Assembly (NCBI GenBank): GCA_940671915.1 | Contig: CALNVZ010000641.1 | Span: 37,043,774 to 37,107,773, forward strand | Direction of reading: 5' to 3' | DNA: 64,000 nucleotides | DNA from: Paracentrotus lividus | Lineage: Eukaryota; Echinodermata; Echinoidea; Camarodonta; Echinidae | Part shown: one piece after another, positions 58,501-64,000 of the stretch | Layout: every line of letters starts with the position of its first letter | Position numbering within the stretch: position 1 is the stretch's first letter | Translations under genes and position numbers: made by a program | Notes under the pieces: generated by a model | What the model was told of the DNA's origin: nothing | Seen by the model: the letters and a program-made list of their open reading frames with translations, nothing else | Database searches by the model: none

Positions 58501-61500
58501 AATGGTGGACTCATTAAACACAATGCTCTATCCCTGCTCCATCATCTTAACAAAGAATGAATCACATTCATCTATGCTAATGAGATGTACATGTAGGCCT
58601 GCATTCTGCTAGAAGCAAACAAAGACCTTCTAAGATTGGAAGAGTTGGTAGAATGACTTGGTCACAGCTCGTCATGCACTTCTTTGTGTCAGGTCTGTGT
58701 CTGATTCCATTGAAGATCCTTGCATCGGATGCAGTGAGGTGCATTTCTCTCAGGCACCCAGTCGCATGGTTGCTACTCTTGTTGCAGTCACGTTGAAACG
58801 CAAGGAATAGGCTCATTTCATAGTTGTTAAAATTCAAACTGTTAAAATATGAAATAAGTATTTTTTTTAAAATTATGAATTAGGGAATGAACTACAATAT
58901 TTGGAATCCAGTTTTCATGCAATAGTATAGATATAGTGAATGCCATGAGTGGCAATAGTTGTTTCTAAAGCTCAAGGGGGCCTTCCATCCAGCTATGACC
59001 CCGAGGCTTGCCGAGGGGTCATAGCTGGATGGAAGGCCCCCGAGAGCCTTTAGAAACAACTATGCCCCGAATATTAAGGCAGTCACTATATATTTTATAT
59101 AACGAAGAACAACTCTGACATGTTTTGTTTTTCTCCGGTCATACGTCCATTTAGCTGAGGGGTCATAGTAGGATGGAAGGCCCCCCTGTCGAGGCTTTAA
59201 AAACAACTACAGTGTAGCATACTGAACAAAACAAAAACATGAATCAATATAAGGTTCTGATACTTACCAAATATAATAAATACATTGTAGTCTATACATT
59301 TCAAAATCCTTCACAACGGTGTCTGCGCTCGCACAAAACACGGATTGACTGCCGTTGAAAAAAATGACTATTGAAAACGACTATTGAACGCTCAGCCTCC
59401 CTGGCCAGCCCTGGCTAAAACTATGACCAGACTTTTGACCAATCAGAGGACAGGATTATTCAACATTCTTAGCATGAGTTATATAATAGTTGTTATGTTG
59501 GGCAAACAAGTCACATGTCTGACAAAGCAACAATTGTTGTATGTCAACTGGATTCAATTAACAATTTTCTTAAAATATGTTTGCAAACTTTCAGGGCTGT
59601 ATTCTGGAGCGAAGACTGTGTTTAAATGAGTTGAAGTTCGTGCAAAGCTACTGTGCGATCATTTTTTCTGATTTTGACTGATGTATCAGACATAAGGATC
59701 GCAAATTAGGATCACAAACTTGCAAATTATACAAACCCTGTCTTTGGTTCAGAATATGGGCCTAAAGGTCTGTGAATATATTATAAATGGACCCAATGCA
59801 GGAGTTTGCAGCAACCCTATAGGACCATTCTTGGTCACGTGTGTGACCGAAATTATGCAAAATCTTGACTTTAATTGGCTATTACTCTAACAATTTTAAA
59901 AATATACTGATTTAATGTTAATATCATGCTAATATATTTTGCTGGCAATCATTTGTAAATATTTTTTGATATTTACAATATGCATGTTCAAGGTCAGAGG
60001 TCAAAAGAAGTGGGTCACGTGTGTGACTTCACAGAACAGCATGATTTTGAAAGTTCAATTTCATTTTGAAATTCCTGTGAGTTTTAAAATGATGAAATGT
60101 TCTTATTGCTGTGAGACATGCATTATGGACCTGTTAACCAAAAAATACCACTGGATAGGAGATATCTCTGAAATTTCTTTTTTTATCTATTATTTTATAT
60201 CGTGATGTCGGGTCACGTGTGTGACATTTTAGTGGGTCACGTGTGTGACCTATGGCAAATTGTACAGAAAAATGAATATATTATGCATTATGCAATAAAT
60301 GTACATTTTGAGCAATTACTATATCCGCTGTGGTAAAAATTTTTATGAACTCAACCCTAGTCAGTCAATGGGGTGTTTTGGTAGCTGTCAAGACTGGGGG
60401 AGGGGCGGGTAAGGGAGGGGGGCCATGATGCCCCCTATAAGATCTTGGCTGTTGATCGCGCGAGCGCGCCGAAAATTTGCACGATGGTAGTGTGTGATAT
60501 AACTACAAGAAGGCATTGTTAATTTTCTCATAATAATAATAATTTATTTTATATGAATTAATTATGCTAATTTACGCATTGCATGAAATCATAATTTTTG
60601 TTCTAATTGACAAACTACAGCTTCTAGAATGCTAATTTTATGTTTGCATTATCTTTATAGGATTCCTAACCATTGTACTTGGAAAAAAAATTGATGTCGA
60701 ACTAAATTCCTTGTGTATTTCATTGTTTTATGAATTTCTTATGTATTTCCTTGTTTTTTCGACCTTTTGTTTTGTTTGTTTGTTGGTTCTTTTTGTTGTT
60801 GTTTTTTCGCAAAAATTATTGCAAAACCATTTTGGAGCATAATAATGCTAAATTAATTAATTTCAGCCAATGAAAGTGAAAATAATCAGAATTTATGACC
60901 GCCCCCCACCCAGCGGGTCACGTGTGTGACCAATTTGTTTGCTAATTAATAATCAAATTAAAACTTGTCATGGATTCATATTTAGTGAGATGCAAGGTAC
61001 ATTAAATCTAGCTTTGAAGAAATAATTATGATAATACCAGAGCCATGGTTAAGACGGGGCATAAACTTTTTGTGTTTTCTGGTTACTCTTGTGTGGCATT
61101 TTGAGGGCAATTCATTTCCAGGGTCGATTATCTTAATATAATCAATTTAACAACATTATTTTTTGGGGTTAGATTAAAAGGAATAGAGGTAAATAATAAT
61201 ATAATGACAGTAATCCAAGTAAGGAAGTCAGCATATCCATTCCAATCAGGGTTAAAAAAATGATATTTTATTTACCGTTTTTCCATTTAATTATCCTTTA
61301 TGTTAATTTATGCAAATGAGCATGAACAATTGCAAAAATCACGAAAAAACATCAGTTCATGAAACTTCAGACATTGCTCTATTTGAATATGCAGCTTAAA
61401 ATCAAAAGGCAAAAACTTATTTGTCCCAAAAAGGTTCACTTTTCAAAGAATGGCCGAATAGCCTGGTCCCTTTTTTTAAGGCATGACCATAGTTGGTCAC

Positions 61501-62805
61501 ACACGTGACCCGTGGGTCACGTGTGTGACCAATTTCAAAGTTAATTAATAACTAAATTAAAAGCTATCATGGCTTCATATTTGGTGAGATGCAAGGCACA
61601 TTATATCTAGCTTTGGAGAAAAAATTGTAATAAAAATGGAACCATGGTTTCCGGGGGGCGTTAACTTTTCGTGTTTTTGGGTCACGTGTGTGACATTTGA
61701 TGGCAATTGATTTCTTTAGTTAATTATCTTTAAACAATCAATTCAACACCATTATTTTTCATTTAAATTTAAAGGAATTAAGTTAAAAAAGGGTATAATA
61801 ACAATAATCAAAATAAGGAGACCAGCATATACAATCAAGTCAGGGTCAAACAAATGATATTTTACGTACCATTTTTCTATTCAAAATTTTTGCATGTTAA
61901 TTTATGCAAATGAGCATGAAAAATTTGTAAAATTAAGATAAAAAATGCATTTCATGAAACTTCAGACAATGATCTATATGAATGTGCAGCTTAAAAACAA
62001 AAAGGACAAACTTTATTTTTTCCCAAAAAGGTTCACTTTTCAAAGAATCGCCCTATACAGGCTGTGGAACGCGCACATGCCTGCTAATACATACTTTCAG
62101 GTTGTGACTGTGGCATTTATAAGGATTCCCTTTGTGTGTCTAATGACACTGATGCACATGAATATTCATGAGTACTCATTAAGGAGTTTGATTGAATGGA
62201 ATGGAATTGCAAGCATACAGTGTGCTAATGAGGTAAAGAACCACATTCTGTCCAAACAGAGCTCATTCTCTGAAAGGGAAGGGGGTATTAGAAGAATTCC
62301 CTTTGTGTGCCCTATCACTTTGGTGCACATGAATATTCATATAATGGTTTGCAAATATGAATATTCATAAAGAGTTTGATATGTCGCCAGATTTATCATA
62401 TTTGCTTCATATTAATTTCTCTGTACTGTACTGTAATCTACCTAAGCAAAGACCTTTCATGGGTATAGAGAGAGAAAGAGAGAAAAAGAAAAGAAAAATA
62501 AGGAATAGGAAAAAAGGAAAAGAGAAACTTGTGAGGTACATTATTAGCAACAGAGAGGAGGAAGAGAATAAGCTGCAAACATGTCATGTTTGCATATTAT
62601 GACATTTTAATGATTAATACTCAGAAGTTAAAGTCAAAGAATTTGAAACAAATACATGTTTTCTATCTTATTCTTTTAAGTACCCCCGTCCAAGAATGGT
62701 AATGGTAATACATATGCAGTGGTCGTGACCTATGAACTCCCAGAGCAAGCAGAGCAAGCCATCAGACAACTCAATGGATTCGAATACCAGGAGTCCAAAC
62801 TCAGG
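41305..62805 (+). CDS. IGF2BP: IGF2BP / Imp / ZBP1-type mRNA-binding protein, N-terminal half (RRM1-RRM2)
   Basis: Four exons, 41305-41479, 44533-44593, 56237-56340 and 62681-62805, join in frame to 155 codons; the last donor (gtgagt) leads past the window. RRM1 starts at residue 2, with RNP2 LYVGKL and RNP1 KNGFAFVDV; then NGYHLQGGHIKVEPSVPRKA matches the end of RRM1 and the linker of vertebrate IGF2BP. RRM2 begins RLKIIIMNVPTKVEHKEIEK and continues TYAVVVTYELPEQAEQAIRQ. The family (IGF2BP1-3, Drosophila Imp, ZBP1/Vg1RBP) binds mRNAs to control their localisation, translation and stability, normally with two RRMs and four KH domains; the KH exons are not in this window. The ATG matches the vertebrate start MNKLY, with a CAGA ATG context. 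Introns are 3.1, 11.6 and 6.3 kb. Confidence 0.93.
41930..43017. mobile_element. 1.1-kb palindromic element in IGF2BP intron 1
   Basis: Arms of roughly 500 bp, near-identical in opposite orientation: cacgtagaaatgtttactcc at the left and its inverse at 43,017. Both strands encode the same small frame (MTVTEQR(N/D)SAVPDKDRF...). The centre is near 42,475. No transposase is recognised. Confidence 0.85.
43015..43052. repeat. Perfect 38-bp palindrome
   Basis: GTGTGGGGTCTACAATAC, two A, then the exact complement. The 18-bp arms have no mismatch. It adjoins the right end of the 1.1-kb palindrome. Confidence 0.95.
44533..44593 (+). CDS. IGF2BP: IGF2BP coding exon 2
   Basis: Acceptor ...ttgtatttgcag, donor gtacca, 61 bases, phase 1 in and phase 2 out. 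In frame it reads GYHLQGGHIKVEPSVPRKAR; vertebrate homologues have [20 protein letters not shown] here. Another frame of the same bases is open but meaningless. Confidence 0.92.
44594..47800. other. IGF2BP intron 2, first part
   Basis: AT-rich intron; short frames here have no recognisable product. A foldback fragment like that at 13,130 lies near 47,142. Confidence 0.6.
47803..48391. mobile_element. TTAA-flanked palindromic MITE
   Basis: TTAA borders; arms of about 280 bp beginning aggggactaatacccaagg and ending with the inverse. It differs in sequence from the TTAA element at 20503-21004. Confidence 0.85.
49539..50325. mobile_element. DNA element with AGGCCAAGTTAAAAAAAATG inverted ends
   Basis: The left end aggccaag...gtttctcgtccg and right end cggacgagaaac...cttggcct are about 36 bp each. 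The interior is without coding capacity. Confidence 0.8.
50930..51540. repeat. Three-copy tandem repeat, about 200-bp unit
   Basis: Copies start agctccatg(t/c)attgt at 50932, 51132 and 51335, and include ggtttntgccacattgcca and ctttctgacatgt. Divergence grows to the right. Confidence 0.9.
52330..53300. repeat. Five-copy tandem repeat, about 200-bp unit
   Basis: The landmark gaatcaaagagat (gattc in one) occurs at 52389, 52588, 52796, 52988 and 53189. Each unit also has tttgttttnccctactnatcta and tctttttaacattttg(t/a)gaa. Confidence 0.9.
55009..55068. other. Assembly gap, 60 N
   Basis: All bases are N; it sits between the two duplicate blocks. Confidence 1.
55475..55521. repeat. Poly(A) tract
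   Basis: About 47 A; in the first duplicate the matching site (54,655-54,680) is much shorter. Confidence 0.9.
55919..56250 (+). repeat. Degenerate copies of the IGF2BP exon 3 acceptor region
   Basis: Blocks with tnttgtatntttanaaag, a(t/c)aggctg(a/g)agaacgt and caaccctanatgat recur at about 55,930, 56,020, 56,075 and, as the real acceptor, 56,220-56,250. Confidence 0.65.
56237..56340 (+). CDS. IGF2BP: IGF2BP coding exon 3
   Basis: Acceptor ...tatttttacaaag, donor gtaagt, phase 2 in and phase 1 out. It reads SNRLKIIIMNVPTKVEHKEI then EKLATTFGTVTNFEA, the first half of RRM2. Degenerate copies of its acceptor region lie just upstream. Confidence 0.92.
57961..58160. mobile_element. 200-bp MITE with AGGGTGCTATCTCACTTC ends
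   Basis: Exact inverted ends agggtgctatctcacttc and gaagtgagatagcaccct. The interior repeats ggagacgtctcc. Similar modules are in the element at 38394-38857. Confidence 0.9.
58929..59200. mobile_element. Foldback element with a perfect 27-bp stem
   Basis: 58976-59002 and 59015-59041 are exact complements (gggggccttccatccagcta..., 12-base loop) inside longer imperfect arms (tagttgtttctaaag). A further partial copy lies at 59,156-59,210. Confidence 0.8.
59595..59760. mobile_element. MITE related to the palindrome at 17,215
   Basis: Shares gcaaagctactgtgcgatc and tgactgatgtatcagaca with the inner element of 16900-17440. Confidence 0.5.
59833..61694. repeat. Dispersed GGTCACGTGTGTGACC inverted-repeat motifs
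   Basis: Eight copies: 59833-59848, 60013-60027, 60211-60225, 60235-60250, 60916-60931, 61495-61510 (opposite strand), 61515-61530 and 61680-61694. The 16-mer is a six-base inverted repeat around GTGT and holds CACGTG. Confidence 0.95.
60905..62060. repeat. Tandem duplication, about 600-bp unit
   Basis: 60,916-61,450 and 61,515-62,045 align throughout (from ggtcacgtgtgtgaccaatt to aaaaggttcacttttcaaag). Divergence is perhaps a fifth, so the event is old. Confidence 0.85.
62105..62380. repeat. Two-copy short direct repeat
   Basis: ggattccctttgtgtgtcta...gcacatgaatattcat near 62,120 recurs as gaattccctttgtgtgccct...gcacatgaatattcat near 62,295. Confidence 0.7.
62681..62805 (+). CDS. IGF2BP: IGF2BP coding exon 4
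   Basis: Acceptor ...ttcttttaag, donor gtgagt, phase 1 in and phase 0 out. It reads LPPSKNGNGNTYAVVVTYEL then PEQAEQAIRQLNGFEYQESK and LR, the second half of RRM2. No ORF longer than about 60 codons marks it. Confidence 0.92.
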
Positions 62806-63224
62806 GTGAGTGAGAATTCTTTTTATTCTTAACCCATCTGAGATGAAGTTGAATAATTTGAATCTTGAAATTGATAATAATTACTGGTATTTTTGCTATT
62901 ATTGGTAAATTTTGAAGAGAATTAACATTAACTGAATGTAATAGACTTTTAGTTAAAATGAACAAAATTAGTGTGCTCTTTTTAAGATCTTGCCAATTTT
63001 ATAATTTGAAGAGAATTCACATTAACTGAATTTGAATAGACTTTCAGTTAAAATGGAAAACATTCATTGTGCAATTTATTGCCAATTTAATAATTAAAGT
63101 TAATCATTACAATTTCAAAAGAAATTGGGCAATGCAAAGAAAACTTTTTTTTCTTCTTTTGTATGAAGTGGAGTTTTTTATATGAATGTTAGTTGCTTAG
63201 CATTTGTAATGACCCACCCATGCA

Positions 63225-63960
63225 TTAGTTCAACTCCCAAATAATTACGTTGGCTGACGTGGGAAAGAAAGTTTTTGAAGTTCAAAGGAGGGTATCTATG
63301 ATTGAGTAATGAGTCAGACATACTGAGCCAACCCTAGTCTGTCAAGGGATTTGTATTGAGTTAAGCATGCATAATAGTAGTAGGGGAGGGTGGAAGGCGA
63401 TGTCTGCTTTGCACAATGTACATGCATGTACACACATCATATGAACCCTTCAAAATATTCAAAGTCAAGTCTTCAGTTCAGAATATGGGCCCTAGCGTTT
63501 GCAGCCTAGGAAAGAAAGTTTTTGAAGTTGAAAGGAAGGTATCTATGATTGAGTAATGAGTCAGACATACTGAGCTAGCCCTAGTCTGTCAAGGGATTTT
63601 TTCCCCTTCAATTTTCCACTTTTCAATATCTGTATATTGTCAGTTGCATTTGCAGCATACTTTTGTATGACCCACTCCTGTATTAATTTCAACTCCCAAA
63701 TAATTATGTTGGCTGACGTGGAAAGAAAGTTTTTGAAGTTGAAAGGAAGGTATCTATGATTGAGTAATGAGTCAGACACACTGAGCTAGCCTCGGTCTGT
63801 CAAGGGATTTGTATTGAGTTAAGCCAGAGAGGAAATCCTGTAGTGACATAATGAGCATGCATGCATATACAATGTAGTAATAGTAAGGGACGGTGGAAGG
63901 CAATGTCTGCTTCGGATAATGTACATTTGAACTTACACATGTATAGTTCATATCAACCCC
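63225..63960. repeat. Three-copy direct repeat in IGF2BP intron 4
   Basis: gaaagaaagtttttgaagtt...gtatctatgattgagtaatg...ctgtcaagggatt occurs at about 63,262, 63,508 and 63,720. The outer two also share ggaaggcgatgtctgctt-like ends. Confidence 0.85.
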
Positions 63961-64000
63961 TAAAAATATTCCTTTTTAGAATACAAACAGTTTACATTAT

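Noticed and set aside
58577-58837. 86-codon - strand frame in IGF2BP intron 3
   Set aside because: Reasonable composition but no recognisable domain, no splice or promoter support; left unannotated.
61945-62602. Frames of 141 and 81 codons
   Set aside because: They run through direct repeats and GA-rich sequence inside IGF2BP intron 3; no conserved motif.

Overview
This is an intron-rich, AT-rich animal nuclear genome window, packed with short DNA transposons. The gene structures, the small proteins and the repeat types (TTAA-flanked palindromic MITEs, Tc1/mariner-like ends, hAT-like ends with 8-bp duplications, tRNA-derived SINEs) suggest a marine invertebrate deuterostome. An echinoderm such as a sea urchin is my best guess, but the sequence alone does not fix the species. 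Two assembly gaps are present (25,867-26,582 and 55,009-55,068).

Three protein-coding genes can be reconstructed exon by exon. (1) SPAG6/PF16, the armadillo-repeat protein of the ciliary central pair, lies on the + strand with eight coding exons from 4,894 to 10,308; only its tiny first coding exon is missing. (2) PSMB3, the beta-3 subunit of the 20S proteasome, lies on the - strand with coding exons between 21,820 and 14,719 and a likely ATG-only first exon at 28,335-28,337. With that exon the protein is 205 residues, the usual family length. (3) The 5' part of an IGF2BP/Imp/ZBP1-type mRNA-binding protein lies on the + strand, with four exons from 41,305 to 62,805 covering RRM1 and RRM2; the KH domains lie beyond the window. 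SPAG6 and PSMB3 converge; PSMB3 and IGF2BP are divergent, about 13 kb apart. The three proteins have no evident joint pathway.

Layout: 1-4.9 kb is repeat-rich flank with a tRNA-like SINE; 4.9-12 kb is SPAG6 and its 3' region; 12-13.6 kb is intergenic with a SINE and simple repeats; 13.6-28.4 kb is PSMB3 with many MITEs in its introns; 28.4-41 kb is a nest of transposons inserted in one another; 41-64 kb is the IGF2BP 5' half with long introns holding palindromes and tandem arrays.

The most unusual signal is in PSMB3. Three of its exons have had their splice-site ends copied locally into the adjoining intron: five 75-bp copies of the exon 5 donor end, nine 44-57 bp copies of the exon 3 donor end, and four diverged copies of the exon 2 acceptor end. 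The exon 3 unit has the form of an acceptor, 30 nt and a donor, so a copy would add ten residues in frame if spliced in. IGF2BP exon 3 shows a similar repeat of its acceptor region. Other notable signals are three histone-3'-stem-loop-like hairpins, an array of GGTCACGTGTGTGACC inverted repeats, recurring GCGCGAAGCGC mini-hairpins, a 1.1-kb palindrome in an IGF2BP intron, and a duplicated block on either side of the second gap.
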